A DNA stretch of 64,000 nt. Source: DATAGF01 sp963834875 (GTDB lineage: Bacteria > Actinomycetota > Thermoleophilia > Miltoncostaeales > Miltoncostaeaceae). A program made the position numbers and the translations under genes. The stretch spans positions 6,149 through 70,148 of the forward strand of contig CAWIDG010000022.1 in NCBI GenBank assembly GCA_963834875.1, given 5' to 3'. The notes under the pieces are model-generated. The model saw only the letters and a list, made by a program, of their open reading frames with translations, had not been told where the DNA came from and searched no databases. Shown one piece after another: positions 1 to 8,167 of the stretch (position 1 is the first letter of the stretch; each line of letters opens with the position of its first letter).

Positions 1-480
1 GTCGCCGCCGCCAACCCCGACATCGAGTTCGAGGACCGCGCGGTTGACAATATCTGCATGCAGCTGGTGCAGCGGCCCGAGCAGTTCGACGTCCTCGTGA
101 TGCCCATGCAGTACGGAGACATCCTCAGCGACCTTTGCGCGGGGCTGATCGGCGGGTCGGGGATGATCCCGGGCGCCAACATCGGCACCGAGGCCGTGCT
201 GTTCGAGCCGGGCCACGGCAGCGCCCCGAAGATGGCCGGCATGGACCGGGCGAATCCGATGGCGACGATGCTCTCGGCCGTCATGATGCTCCGCCACCTC
301 GGAGAGGGCGCGGCCGCCAACCGGATGGAGGCCGCCATCGCTGCCGTCATCGCGGACGGCCGGCACGTCACCTACGACCTGAAGCAGGAGCGCGACGACC
401 CGTTGGCCGCCGCCACCTCGGTGGTCGCCGGGGCGGTCGCCGCGCGGATGAGCGCGGACCGCCACCCCGTCAGCGCTTAG
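1..480 (+). CDS. Isocitrate/isopropylmalate dehydrogenase family, 3' part
   Basis: Open from the first base of the window in frame 1, so the 5' end lies outside; the last 159 codons are visible. It is the C-terminal half of a beta-decarboxylating dehydrogenase. The metal/substrate aspartates are in YGDILSD (about residues 39-45 of the fragment) and the cofactor loop is GHGSAPKMAG followed by ANP. The stretch FDVLVMPMQYGDILSD followed by LCAGL resembles NAD-type isocitrate dehydrogenase more than LeuB, which usually reads FDVIVT.N.FGDILSD. Expected role: oxidative decarboxylation of isocitrate or a related 2-hydroxy diacid in the cytoplasm. The exact substrate cannot be fixed without the N-terminal half. 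The ATP-grasp gene starts 4 bases after its stop. Confidence 0.85.
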   Translation, partial: VAAANPDIEFEDRAVDNICMQLVQRPEQFDVLVMPMQYGDILSDLCAGLIGGSGMIPGANIGTEAVLFEPGHGSAPKMAGMDRANPMATMLSAVMMLRHLGEGAAANRMEAAIAAVIADGRHVTYDLKQERDDPLAAATSVVAGAVAARMSADRHPVSA

Positions 481-484
481 CGAC

Positions 485-1606
485 TTGTCCCGTCCCCTCC
501 GGGTCCTGCGCCGTGTCCGGGGTGCGGCGCGGGCCCACGGGGCTCCGGTCACGCTGGTCGGGCTGCGGGCCCTGCGCCTGGTCCGCCGCGGCTGGTACCT
601 GGGCGACCTCGCCCTGCTGGGCCTGCTCGATCCCTACGACGGCCCCGCCCGCGAGCGCTGGGCCGTGCGCCGGCGCGACCTGGAGGAGCTCCTGGAGCGG
701 CTCAACCCCGCTGGGGCGACCGACCTGGTGCAGGACAAGCTGTACTTCGCGCGCGCCTGCGCGGACAGGGAGATCCCAACGCCGCCGGTCGTTGCGGTGC
801 TGACGCGCACCCCCGACCGCGCGGCGACGATCGCCACCTGGGCCGCCGCGCTCGAGCGTGACGCTCCGGAGCAGTTCGTCGTGAAGCCCGTCAGCGGCCA
901 GCGGGGCATCGGCGTCCGGGTGCTCGAGCGGCGCGCACGGGGTGGCGGCGAGCCCGGTCGCCCGGCGCGCTCATGGCCCACGCTCGCCGGCGAGCTCGAA
1001 GCCGGGCCGGGGTCGACCCTGCTGCTCCAGCCGCGGCTGCGCTCGCGTGACGACGTGCGCCGGCTGACCGGCCGTGACGCCCTTCAGACCTACCGGATAG
1101 TGACCCTGCTCGACGAGGACGACCGCGCCGGGGTGCTGTACGCGGTCCTGCGACTCGCCGTGGACGACGTCCTGCTCGACGGCTTCCGCGCCGCCGACTC
1201 GGGGGCGACGGGCAACCTCATCGCCCGGGTCCAGGCCGACGGCACCCTCGCGGTGCCCGTCGGCGTCGCACCGAGCGGCTTCGGCCTCGTGCGCGTGCAG
1301 CGCCACCCGCACAGCGGCGTCGTCCTCGCCGGCGCGCCCGCGCCGGGGTGGGCCGAGGCCCGCTCCCTCGCCATCCGCACGGCCGAGGCGTTCTGCGAGC
1401 TGCGCACCGTCGGCTGGGACGTCGCCGTCACCGACGAGGGCGTGGTGATCGTGGAGGGGAACGCCTGGTGGGGCGCCTCGGCCGACCTGGACGGCGAACT
1501 GCTCGGGGTCCGCGCCGCGCTGGCTGCGGCGGCCGAGGCCGCCGACGCGGCCGCCGCGGGCGCAGCCGACCGCGCCGCGAGCCGCGCGCGGGTCGAGTCG
1601 AGCTGA
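485..1606 (+). CDS. ATP-grasp protein of the sugar-transfer-associated type
   Basis: 373 residues from a TTG start 4 bases after the dehydrogenase stop, so probably co-transcribed. The fold is recognisable from an N-terminal pre-grasp segment, FVVKPVSGQRGIGV (ATP-binding lysine and glycine-rich loop, about residues 136-149) and, near the C-terminus, GWDVAVTDEGVVIVEGN. In that last segment the E and N match the metal-binding end of ATP-grasp enzymes. The layout matches the family found beside polysaccharide and sulfotransfer genes (ATPgrasp_ST). It probably makes an amide or ester bond from a carboxylate using ATP; the substrate is unknown. The C-terminal 30 residues are Ala/Asp-rich low complexity. 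Confidence 0.7.
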   Translation: MSRPLRVLRRVRGAARAHGAPVTLVGLRALRLVRRGWYLGDLALLGLLDPYDGPARERWAVRRRDLEELLERLNPAGATDLVQDKLYFARACADREIPTPPVVAVLTRTPDRAATIATWAAALERDAPEQFVVKPVSGQRGIGVRVLERRARGGGEPGRPARSWPTLAGELEAGPGSTLLLQPRLRSRDDVRRLTGRDALQTYRIVTLLDEDDRAGVLYAVLRLAVDDVLLDGFRAADSGATGNLIARVQADGTLAVPVGVAPSGFGLVRVQRHPHSGVVLAGAPAPGWAEARSLAIRTAEAFCELRTVGWDVAVTDEGVVIVEGNAWWGASADLDGELLGVRAALAAAAEAADAAAAGAADRAASRARVESS

Positions 1607-1750
1607 TCACACCGCCGGCGCGGGCGGGGGCCTCGCGCTCGAGATCGGCGTCATCGAGCCGGAGGGCGACGACGTGACCTGCGGGGGGCGCGGCAAACGA
1701 CGCGACCTGCGCGGCCCCGGGTGGACGCTCTCCGCGGCGACAGGAGTGGG

Positions 1751-1909
1751 TCAACCCCTCCGCGGCGGCGACCACCAGTCGACGCCAGGGGGGCGGAGGG
1801 CCTCCTCGACGGCCTGCGCCGCATCGAAGTCGTCGGCCGCGCGGCCGCGCCGCACCAGCCCGAGCTCGCGGCGCTTTTGCGCCGGCAGCCGCCGTCCCTT
1901 GCGTGCCAT
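1751..1909 (-). CDS. Small basic hypothetical protein (52 aa)
   Basis: ATG at 1909 preceded by a good ribosome site (GGAGGTGG, 6 bases upstream). The product begins MARKGRRLPAQKRREL and ends VDWWSPPRRG; it is Arg/Lys-rich at the N-terminus and has no membrane segment. A longer in-frame start exists at 1951 but has no ribosome site. It is divergent from the 58-residue gene at 1963, so 1910-1962 may carry back-to-back promoters. No family is recognised. Reality rests on the ribosome site only, so a spurious ORF in GC-rich DNA remains possible. If it is not real, 1607-1962 holds nothing I can identify. Confidence 0.4.
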   Translation of the reverse strand: MARKGRRLPAQKRRELGLVRRGRAADDFDAAQAVEEALRPPGVDWWSPPRRG

Positions 1910-1962
1910 CCCGACCACCTCCGCTGCTCTAGAGTGCAGGCGCTTCAGCAAGGGAGGGTCCG

Positions 1963-2139
1963 ATGGAAGACGCAGCGCTCGAGCGCCGGATGGCTGCGGA
2001 CGGCTGGACCTGGGACGGCATGGGACCGGACGACATCGAGGGCCGGTTCGTCAAGCCCGGCCACCCCTCGCTGACCATTGAGGACGCGTGGGAGTACCTG
2101 CGGGGGAAGGAGGACCCAGGCGACGAGGTGCGCGGCTGA
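1963..2139 (+). CDS. Small acidic hypothetical protein (58 aa)
   Basis: ATG preceded by AGGGAGG at 1951-1957 with ideal spacing. The product is acidic and aromatic: it starts MEDAALERRMAADGWTWDG, contains FVKPGHPSLTIEDAWEYL and ends GDEVRG. The composition looks like real coding sequence (Trp, Tyr, Phe and Asp/Glu rather than the Arg/Ala/Pro of shadow frames). TAGAGT at 1930-1935 could be a -10 box. Function unknown; possibly a small soluble regulatory or adaptor protein. The divergent neighbour at 1909 points the other way. Confidence 0.6.
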   Translation: MEDAALERRMAADGWTWDGMGPDDIEGRFVKPGHPSLTIEDAWEYLRGKEDPGDEVRG

Positions 2140-2259
2140 CGCGGACAGCACCGGGGCCGTCGTGGTGGGGTGGGGGCGGGGCGCCCGCCCCGGCGCCCCC
2201 CTCGTTCAGGTCCGGTCGCAGGCGGCACGAAGACGGGCATCGGGGCTCGGGTCGGCGCC

Positions 2260-2565
2260 GTGAGCTGGCGCGCGGTCCTCCTCGTCGGTGCAGTCCTGGC
2301 GGTCCTCGCGGCTGGCGTAGGCCTCTTCCTCGACAAGTCGGCCCTGCAGGTTCGCGGCACCGCCGACCTAGAATGGACGAACACGTGGCCGGGCCCCTTC
2401 GAGCGTGAGGTCTGGTACCGCCGGGGCGGCAGCGACGTCGTACTGGCCGAGGGGGACGAGAACCTCTGGTACTTCGCCGCCGGCGCGATCCTCGTGCTCA
2501 CGCTGGCGTCGATCCCGCTCCTCCGAGAGCGCGACCGGCGACGGGCGGCCACCCCGAGCGACTGA
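2260..2565 (+). CDS. Small two-helix membrane protein
   Basis: About 101 residues from GTG at 2260. An upstream GTG at 2170 would add an Arg/Pro-rich leader that looks non-coding. There are two hydrophobic helices: residues about 4-22 (AVLLVGAVLAVLAAGVGLFL) and about 71-88 (YFAAGAILVLTLASIPLL). The loop between them contains WTNTWPGPFEREVWYRR and would lie outside the cytoplasm if the basic tail RERDRRR is inside. No family recognised. It lies between the 58-aa gene and tRNA-Ala. Confidence 0.5.
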   Translation: MSWRAVLLVGAVLAVLAAGVGLFLDKSALQVRGTADLEWTNTWPGPFEREVWYRRGGSDVVLAEGDENLWYFAAGAILVLTLASIPLLRERDRRRAATPSD

Positions 2566-2674
2566 GGGATCAGGAACCCGCGCCCGGGCATGGTCCCGGG
2601 GGCTGGTGCCTGAGCCCCAAGCTGTGGGAGGGTCGATTTCTTGGGCCGTTCGATACTCGCGGCCTCAGGAGGCA

Positions 2675-2701
2675 GAGAACCCCGTCAGCTCGCGGGTTCT
2701 C
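2675..2701 (-). terminator. Hairpin after tRNA-Ala
   Basis: GAGAACCC and GGGTTCTC pair (8 bp, 11-base loop) beginning 8 bases beyond the 3' end of tRNA-Ala on the minus strand. There is no T-run, which is usual for actinobacterial terminators. Confidence 0.5.
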
Positions 2702-2708
2702 GTCAGAG

Positions 2709-2781
2709 TGGAGGATACCGGGCTCGAACCGGTGACCTCTACGCTGCCAGCGTAGCGCTCTCCCAACTGAGCTAATCCCCC
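2709..2781 (-). tRNA. tRNA-Ala (GGC anticodon)
   Basis: A 73-base cloverleaf: acceptor GGGGGAT/ATCCTCC, D-arm TTAGCTCAG, anticodon stem CTACG/CGTAG with loop CTGGCAG (anticodon GGC), T-arm GGTTCGAGCC. The acceptor contains the G3:U70 wobble pair that marks alanine tRNAs. CCA is not encoded. It lies downstream of rsfS on the same strand. Confidence 0.97.
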
Positions 2782-2813
2782 GCCGAGCGGAGTCTAGCCG
2801 ACCCCTCCCGGAG

Positions 2814-3155
2814 CTACGAGGCGGTGGCCGCGTACTGCTGCTGGGGGGCCTCGCTCCAGAGGCGGTCGAGCCGGTAGAAGTCGCGCGCCTCGGGGGTGAA
2901 GACGTGGGCGACCATGTCGAGCAGGTCGATGAGGATCCACTCCCCCTCCCGCTCGCCCTCGACCTTGCGGGCGCGCGCGCCGTGGCGCTCCTTGAGCTGG
3001 AGCCGGATCTCCTCGGCGATCGCCTTGGTCTGCCGCGGGGTCTGGCCCGTCGCGATCAGCAGGTAGTCCGTGTAGGACACGAGGCCTCGCATGTCGAGGA
3101 TCACGATGTCCCTGGCGTTCTTCGACTCCGCGGCGGCAGCCGCGGCCAGGGTCAG
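2814..3155 (-). CDS. rsfS: Ribosomal silencing factor RsfS
   Basis: 113 residues. RsfS binds uL14 on the large subunit and blocks subunit joining when nutrients are low. Conserved blocks are ARDIVILDMRG, SYTDYLLIATG, RQTKAIAEEI and EGEWILIDLLDMVAHVF, ending FYRLDRLW. No ATG, GTG or TTG lies in frame between the conserved domain and far inside nadD. The only sensible start is CTG at 3155, which overlaps the nadD stop as CTGA and so implies translational coupling. A purine-rich AAAGGA lies about 16 bases upstream. It is the last gene of the rplU-rpmA-obg-proB-nadD operon. The product is certain; the start is inferred. Confidence 0.9.
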   Translation of the reverse strand: MTLAAAAAAESKNARDIVILDMRGLVSYTDYLLIATGQTPRQTKAIAEEIRLQLKERHGARARKVEGEREGEWILIDLLDMVAHVFTPEARDFYRLDRLWSEAPQQQYAATAS

Positions 3156-3820
3156 CTCGAGCGGGTCCGCGAGGGGTCCTTTCGTGCGATCGATGACGTC
3201 GGCGAGGCTACCAGACCCTCCCGACGCAGCGACTTCTCGACCTCGGGGGGGACCAGGAAGCGGACCGGCAGCCCGGCCGCGACGCGCTCGCGGATCATGC
3301 TGGACGAGACGCCGATCTCGGGGACGTCGAGCAGGTCGGCGCGGCCGGGGGCGATCTCCTCGGCGAGCGCGCGTGCGTCGTGGCCGGCACGGGGGACCAC
3401 CGCGAGACGGGCGGCGGCGAGGATGCGCCGGGGGCCGCGCCAGCCCGGCAGGCCGGCGAGCTGATCGGCCCCCAGGATGAACCAGATCTCCGCGCCCGGC
3501 TCGGCGGCGGCCATCGCCTCGAGGGTGTCGGCCGTGTAGCTCGGCCCCTCGCGGTCGAGCTCGATCCGCGAGACCTCCAGGCCCGGCGTGCCCGCGATCG
3601 CCGCGTCCAGCCACGCCGCGCGCCGCTCCGGCTCCGTCTGCGCTCCCGCGGGCTTGTGCGGCGGCGTCCGCGCGGGCACCAGCCGCACGACGTCCAGGTC
3701 GAGCTGCCAGAGGGCCTCCGAGGCGACGATCAGGTGCCCGATGTGCGGCGGGTCGAAGGTCCCGCCGAGCACCCCGATCCGGCGCGGGCGGCCGGCGGCG
3801 GCGCCGGCGCGGCCGCTCAT
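3152..3820 (-). CDS. nadD: Nicotinate-nucleotide adenylyltransferase
   Basis: 222 residues. Transfers AMP from ATP to nicotinate mononucleotide in NAD synthesis. The nucleotidyltransferase signature GGTFDPPHIGH is at residues about 19-29, PPHKP follows near residue 53, and SSSMIRERVAAG (the ISSTxIR-type motif) is at about 174-185. The ATG at 3820 overlaps the proB stop by 4 bases (ATGA) and the 3' end overlaps rsfS, so translation is coupled. The tail after FLVPPEV is longer than in many NadD proteins because it reads into the start of rsfS. Confidence 0.95.
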   Translation of the reverse strand: MSGRAGAAAGRPRRIGVLGGTFDPPHIGHLIVASEALWQLDLDVVRLVPARTPPHKPAGAQTEPERRAAWLDAAIAGTPGLEVSRIELDREGPSYTADTLEAMAAAEPGAEIWFILGADQLAGLPGWRGPRRILAAARLAVVPRAGHDARALAEEIAPGRADLLDVPEIGVSSSMIRERVAAGLPVRFLVPPEVEKSLRREGLVASPTSSIARKDPSRTRSS

Positions 3821-4920
3821 CGCCCGTTGCGCGCGTCGTCGAGCACGAACTCGTCGCGGTGGATGACCTGCGGCGCGGCGTCCGGCAGCAGGCGGCGCAC
3901 CTCCTCCGACTTCAGGCCCGCGACGGCCCGCAGCTCGTCGGCCGACATCAGGGCGATGCCCTTTCCCACCAGCGCCCCGTCGGCCAGCACGTCGACCGCG
4001 TCGCCGGCGAGGAATCCGCCCTCGCAGGCCACGACCCCGACCGCCAGCAGCGACGTCCCGCGCTCGCGCAGAGCTCGCGCAGCGCCCGCGTCGACGGCCA
4101 CCCGCCCCATCGAGGGCTTGGCGTAGCGGAGCCAGAGCTTGAAGGCCGCCTCGCGCCGGGCCGTGGGGGCGAAGCGGGTCCCAACGTGCCGGCCGGAGGC
4201 GACCGCGGGGATCACGCCGTCGTCGGTCCCGGAGGCGATCACCGTGGTCACGCCGCCGCCGGTCGCCATGCTGGCCGCCGCGACCTTGCTGGCGATGCCG
4301 CCGCGGCCGGCCGGCGAGCCGCCGATGTCCGCGAGCGCGAGCTCGTCAGGCCGCGTGCCGGCGGGGACGTCGCCCAGCCGCTGCGGCCCCGCCGGCGTCT
4401 GCGCGTAGAGGCCGTCGCGCTCGGTGAGCAGCAGCAGCCACGCGGCCCCCAGCAGGATGGCGACCTGCGCGGCCAGCACGTCGTTGTCGCCGAACGTGAG
4501 CTCGTCGGTCGCCGTGGTGTCGTTCTCGTTGATCACGGGCACCGCGCCGAGGTCGAGCAGCCGGCGCAGGGTCGTGCGGGCGTTCAGGTACGAGGCCCGG
4601 GCCGCGAGGTCGCTGGAGGTCAGCAGCACCTGGGCCGGAACGACCTCGTGCGGCGCGAACGCCGCCGAGTAGCGCTGGAAGAGCACCCCCTGCCCGACCG
4701 CCGACGCGGCCTGCAGATCCGGCAGCGCGGCGGGGCGCTGGGCCAGGCCGAGGCGCCCGACGCCGCAGGCGATGGCGCCGCTCGACACCAGGACCGGGTG
4801 GTGCCCCTGGCGGCGCACCCGCACCAGGTCGCGCACCCGCGCCTCGAGGATCTCCTCGCGCAGGCGCCCCGCGGAATCGACCAGGGTCGAGGACCCCAGC
4901 TTGGCGACCAGCACGGCCAT
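3817..4920 (-). CDS. proB: Glutamate 5-kinase
   Basis: 367 residues. Phosphorylates glutamate in the first step of proline synthesis. The amino-acid-kinase domain (about 1-255) shows KLGSSTLVD, SSGAIACGVGRLGL, PVINENDTTATDELTFGDND and GGIASKVAAA. A C-terminal PUA domain (about 270-355) shows VAVDAGAARALRERGTSLLAVGV and VGKGIALMSADEL. The ATG follows the obg stop as TGATG. proA is not in this window. The frame before the ATG is open into obg because of the obg indel, which produces an artefactual Obg-ProB fusion ORF. Confidence 0.96.
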   Translation of the reverse strand: MAVLVAKLGSSTLVDSAGRLREEILEARVRDLVRVRRQGHHPVLVSSGAIACGVGRLGLAQRPAALPDLQAASAVGQGVLFQRYSAAFAPHEVVPAQVLLTSSDLAARASYLNARTTLRRLLDLGAVPVINENDTTATDELTFGDNDVLAAQVAILLGAAWLLLLTERDGLYAQTPAGPQRLGDVPAGTRPDELALADIGGSPAGRGGIASKVAAASMATGGGVTTVIASGTDDGVIPAVASGRHVGTRFAPTARREAAFKLWLRYAKPSMGRVAVDAGAARALRERGTSLLAVGVVACEGGFLAGDAVDVLADGALVGKGIALMSADELRAVAGLKSEEVRRLLPDAAPQVIHRDEFVLDDARNGR

Positions 4921-5856
4921 CAGCCGCGCCCCAGCTCGGCCAGCACCCGCTCGCGCAGCGCCTCGATGCCGGCGCCATCCTCCGCCTCCACGGCCGCGTC
5001 CGCCCACGCCGGCGGATCGGCCGGGTCGGCGGCGGTGGCGACCACGAGCTCCCGCGACCCCGCCGGCAGCCGGCCCTCGAGGCCCGCCCTCGCCCGGGCG
5101 AGCCGCTCGTCCGGCGGCTCCGGATCGGAGGCGTTCGACCGCGTGCAGGACGACCCGCGCGCGCTCGAGCTGCTCCAGGTGGGAGTCGGCCCGGGGCGAC
5201 CCGTCGGCCGCCAGGCCGGGGAGGTCCGCGACCAGGTAGAGGTTGCCGTCGGCGTCCTCCAGCGGGCCGAAGGCCGGCTCCCGCGTCGACTGCGGGTAGG
5301 CCGCCACGACGGGAGAGGCGCCGGTGAGGGCGGCGAGGAGCGCGCTCTTGCCGCCGTTGGGCAGGCCGACGATGGCGACGTCGACCGGCAGGCGCAGCTC
5401 GAGGGTGAGCCAGGCCTCCTCCCCCGCCCCGCCCGGCACCGTCGTGCGGGGGGCCTGGTGCGTCGAGGAGCGGAAGGCCCGGTTGCCGACGCCGCCGTCG
5501 CCCCCGCGCGCGACCGGCACCCGGTCGCCGGGCGCCGCGAGCTCGGCGATGCGGTGGCCGTCGCGCACCACCCGGGTCCCCGGCGGCACGGCCACGAGCA
5601 GGTCGTCGCCGGCGCGCCCGTGGCGCGCCTTGCCCTCGCCGTGGCCGCCGGCCTCGGCCTTGTGGTGCACCGCGTGGCGGAACCGCGACAGGTCGGTCAC
5701 CTGCGGGTCCGCCACCAGCACCACGCCGCCGCCGCGCCCGCCGTTGCCCCCGTCGGGGCCCCCGCGCGGGGTCTTCGGCTCGCGCCGGAACGACAGGCAT
5801 CCGTTGCCCCCGTGGCCGCCCTCCACGTGGATCTTCGCCCGATCGGTGAAGGGCAC
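4920..5856 (-). CDS. obg: GTPase Obg, short divergent form, one frameshift
   Basis: Ribosome-assembly GTPase. The Obg glycine-rich fold is complete (FTDRAKIHVEGGHGGNGC, GGPDGGNGGRGG), followed by the G1 loop GLPNGGKS and G3 DLPGL. The frame breaks at 5134-5135 (one extra T on the plus strand, inside what would be GTCGAC). After repair it continues HAVDASDPEPPDERLA and ends LRERVLAELGRG, giving about 311 residues from GTG 5856. Two oddities remain after repair. The G4 box NKxD is absent (VVATAADPADP is at its place), and the C-terminal OCT domain is missing. It lies 14 bases after rpmA and overlaps proB as TGATG. The break is probably a sequence error, since Obg is normally essential. Confidence 0.85.
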
Positions 5857-5870
5857 CGCCGCGCGGGCCC

Positions 5871-6143
5871 CTACGACGAGACGGCCGCCGGCTCCTCGGG
5901 GTGCACGAAGACCCGCCGGCCCTTGCGGCCGTCCGTGAACTCGACGCGGCCGGTGACGGTGGCGAAGATCGTGTGGTCGCGGCCGATGCCGGCGCCCTCG
6001 CCCGGGTGGAAGCGCGTCCCGCGCTGGCGCACGATGATCGACCCGGCCGGGACGACCTGCCCCGCGAACACCTTCACCCCGAGGAACTTCGGCTTCGAGT
6101 CCCGGCCGTTTCGGCTGGAGCCGCCACCCTTCTTGTGAGCCAT
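5871..6143 (-). CDS. rpmA: Ribosomal protein bL27
   Basis: 90 residues with the classical N-terminus MAHKKGGGSSRNGRDSKP, which reaches the peptidyl-transferase centre. Also shows FLGVKVFAGQ, AGSIIVRQRGTRFHPG and VGRGRDHTIFA-type (here GIGRDHTIFATVTG). The family length is normal. It is second in the rplU operon, 14 bases after rplU. Confidence 0.98.
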   Translation of the reverse strand: MAHKKGGGSSRNGRDSKPKFLGVKVFAGQVVPAGSIIVRQRGTRFHPGEGAGIGRDHTIFATVTGRVEFTDGRKGRRVFVHPEEPAAVSS

Positions 6144-6157
6144 CCCCGCCCCCTGCC

Positions 6158-6457
6158 TCAGGCCGCCGCGATGGAGTCGATGCGCACCCGCGACAGGCGC
6201 GAGCGGTGCCCGCGGCGCCGGCGCGAGTTGCGCTTCGGCTTGTAGGTGAAGACCAGGACCTTCTTGCCGAGCAGGTGCTCCTCCACCGTCGCGGTGACGG
6301 CGCCGCCGTCGGCGATCCCGTCACCGCCGCCGGTGGCCAGCACGCGCGGCTCGAAGGACGCGCCCTCGTCCTGGGGCAGCCGGTCGACGACGAGGCGCTC
6401 GCCTTCGCGGACGCGGTACTGCTTGCCCCCGAGGGCGATGACGGCGTAGTCCGGCAC
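6158..6457 (-). CDS. rplU: Ribosomal protein bL21
   Basis: 99 residues from a GTG start with GGAGAAGGG upstream. Motifs are YAVIALGGKQYRV at the start and VFTYKPKRNSRRRRGHRS near the end, typical of bL21, which binds 23S rRNA. It is the first gene of the rplU-rpmA-obg-proB-nadD-rsfS operon. On the minus strand TAACAT (about 6491-6496) is a possible -10 box. Confidence 0.98.
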   Translation of the reverse strand: MPDYAVIALGGKQYRVREGERLVVDRLPQDEGASFEPRVLATGGGDGIADGGAVTATVEEHLLGKKVLVFTYKPKRNSRRRRGHRSRLSRVRIDSIAAA

Positions 6458-6534
6458 GGTCCCTTCTCCCGGCCGATTGACGAGCGACGGCGGATGTTAG
6501 CGTGAGCGGCGCCGGGTCGCCACGACCGGGCGGC

Positions 6535-6562
6535 TTGACGCCGGGGGCGGGCCGTGTAGAAC
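6535..6562 (+). promoter_or_regulatory. Promoter of the solute-binding protein gene
   Basis: TTGACG at 6535-6540, a 16-base spacer and TAGAAC at 6557-6562. Transcription would start within a few bases of the GTG at 6572, so the mRNA would be leaderless or nearly so. Confidence 0.65.
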
Positions 6563-6571
6563 GGCTCACCT

Positions 6572-8152
6572 GTGAGGCTCCTGCTGCGCGCGGCGATGGT
6601 CGTCGCCCTGACCCTCGCCGTCGCCGCCCCCGCGGCCGCGGCGACGATGACCGTGGCCGCCGGGGACGATCCCGAGTCGCTCGACCCGGCGCGGGCGTAC
6701 GCGCCCGAGTCGTGGCAGATCCTGGCCAACGCGGGAGAGGGCCTCGTGGCGTACCGGCGCGAGGCGGGCGCCGCGGGCGCGGAGGTGGTGCCGGCGCTCG
6801 CCGCGGGGCCGCCGCGCGTCTCCGCCGGGGGCCGGCGCCTGGTCTTCCGCCTGCGCGACGACGCGCGCTTCGGGCCGCCCGAGAACCGCACCGTGCAGCC
6901 CAGCGACGTCAAGGCGAGCATCGAGCGCCTCTTCCTGATCCGCTCGCCCGGCCGCGGGCTGTACCGGGTCATCCGCGGCGCGCGCGCGTTCGAGGGCGCG
7001 CGCGAGGGGGGCATCGCGGGCATCGTGGCCCGCGACGGGTCCGGCGAGGTCGAGTTCCGCCTCGCGCGATCCGACCCGGCCTTCGTTCGGGTGCTGGCGC
7101 TGCCGTTCGCCTTCGTCCTGCCTCGCGGGACCCCGGCGACCGACCAGAGCGCCGGCGGCGTCGCCTCGGCCGGCCCCTATCGCGTCGCCGCGTACGAGCG
7201 CGGCGCGCGGATCGACCTCCAGCGCAACCTCGGGTACGTCGCGGGGGCGGCCGGCCTGGCGGAGGGGCCCGACCGCATCGAGGTCGAGCTCGGCGTGTCC
7301 CCGGACGAGGCGGTGCGCCGCGCCGGCGCCGGGGACGTGGACTACGTCCTGGCGCGGCCGACCCCCGACCAGGTGGCCGACGCGTCCCGGTCGTCGGCCC
7401 GCGTGCAGCGCCACCTCGAGTGCGCGACCTACTACTTCTTCATGAACACCCGCCGCGAGCCGTTCGACGACGTCCGGGTGCGCCGGGCGGTCAACCTGGC
7501 CATCGACCGGCGGGCGCTGGCGGCCGCGTTCGCCGGCCAGGCGGCGCCGACGGCGCGGGTGCTCCCGCCGTGGGTCCCCGGCCACCGCGACCCCGGGGCG
7601 CTGCCGGAGGTCGATCTCCCGGCCGCGCGGCGGCTCGTGCGCCAGGCGGGCGCGGAGGGCGCCGCCGTGAGCGTGTGGGGGCTCACCCGCGAGCCATCGC
7701 CCACCGTCACCCGCCGGCTCGCCGGGACGCTCGCGGCCATCGGGCTGCGCCCGCAGGTGCGCCTCTGGGACCGGCCGGCGCTGCTGGCGGCGCTGGCCGA
7801 CCCCGGCGCGCCGTCGCAGATCGGCTACGCGCGCTGGCGCAACGACTTCCCGGACGCGGCCGACTGGTTCCCGCTGCTGCTGTCCGGGTCGGCGATCCGG
7901 CCGGGCGCAAACCTGAATTACTCCCTGCTCGACGACGACCGCGTCAACCGCCTGATCGCGCGGGCGGAGGCCACCTGGGACCGCGAGCTGCGCGAGCGGC
8001 GCTGGTGGGCCGTCGAGCGCGCGGTCCAGGCGCTCGCGCCCTGGGCCCCGTTCGCCAACGGGATCCGGACCGACGTGCTCTCGACCCGGGTCCAGGGCTA
8101 CGTGGCCCACCCGCTCTACGGCTTCCTCTGGATGAGGGCGCGCCTCGGCTGA
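6572..8152 (+). CDS. ABC transporter family-5 solute-binding protein
   Basis: 526 residues. The N-terminus has a Sec signal peptide (RLLLRAAMVVALTLAVAAP, cleavage near AAAA-TMTV) without a lipobox cysteine. The mature start MTVAAGDDPESLDPARAY is characteristic of the peptide/nickel/oligosaccharide-binding SBP_bac_5 family, as are FRLRDDARFGPPENRTVQPSDVKASIERL and FMNTRREPFDDVRVRRAVNLAIDR. No permease or ATPase gene is adjacent, so it is an orphan binding component. The lack of a lipid anchor in a presumed monoderm is unusual and suggests secretion or wall association. Ligand unknown. It is divergent from rplU. Confidence 0.88.
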   Translation: MRLLLRAAMVVALTLAVAAPAAAATMTVAAGDDPESLDPARAYAPESWQILANAGEGLVAYRREAGAAGAEVVPALAAGPPRVSAGGRRLVFRLRDDARFGPPENRTVQPSDVKASIERLFLIRSPGRGLYRVIRGARAFEGAREGGIAGIVARDGSGEVEFRLARSDPAFVRVLALPFAFVLPRGTPATDQSAGGVASAGPYRVAAYERGARIDLQRNLGYVAGAAGLAEGPDRIEVELGVSPDEAVRRAGAGDVDYVLARPTPDQVADASRSSARVQRHLECATYYFFMNTRREPFDDVRVRRAVNLAIDRRALAAAFAGQAAPTARVLPPWVPGHRDPGALPEVDLPAARRLVRQAGAEGAAVSVWGLTREPSPTVTRRLAGTLAAIGLRPQVRLWDRPALLAALADPGAPSQIGYARWRNDFPDAADWFPLLLSGSAIRPGANLNYSLLDDDRVNRLIARAEATWDRELRERRWWAVERAVQALAPWAPFANGIRTDVLSTRVQGYVAHPLYGFLWMRARLG

Positions 8153-8167
8153 GGCGGGCCGGCGCGC

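Noticed and set aside
7..803. Plus-strand ORF 135-803 spanning the dehydrogenase and ATP-grasp genes
   Set aside because: Arg/Gly/Pro composition typical of a shadow frame; both real genes are in other frames.
3817..7023. A 1068-codon ORF that reads as an Obg-ProB fusion
   Set aside because: The second half of Obg in this frame is Arg/Gly/Ala noise; proB has its own ATG overlapping the repaired obg stop.
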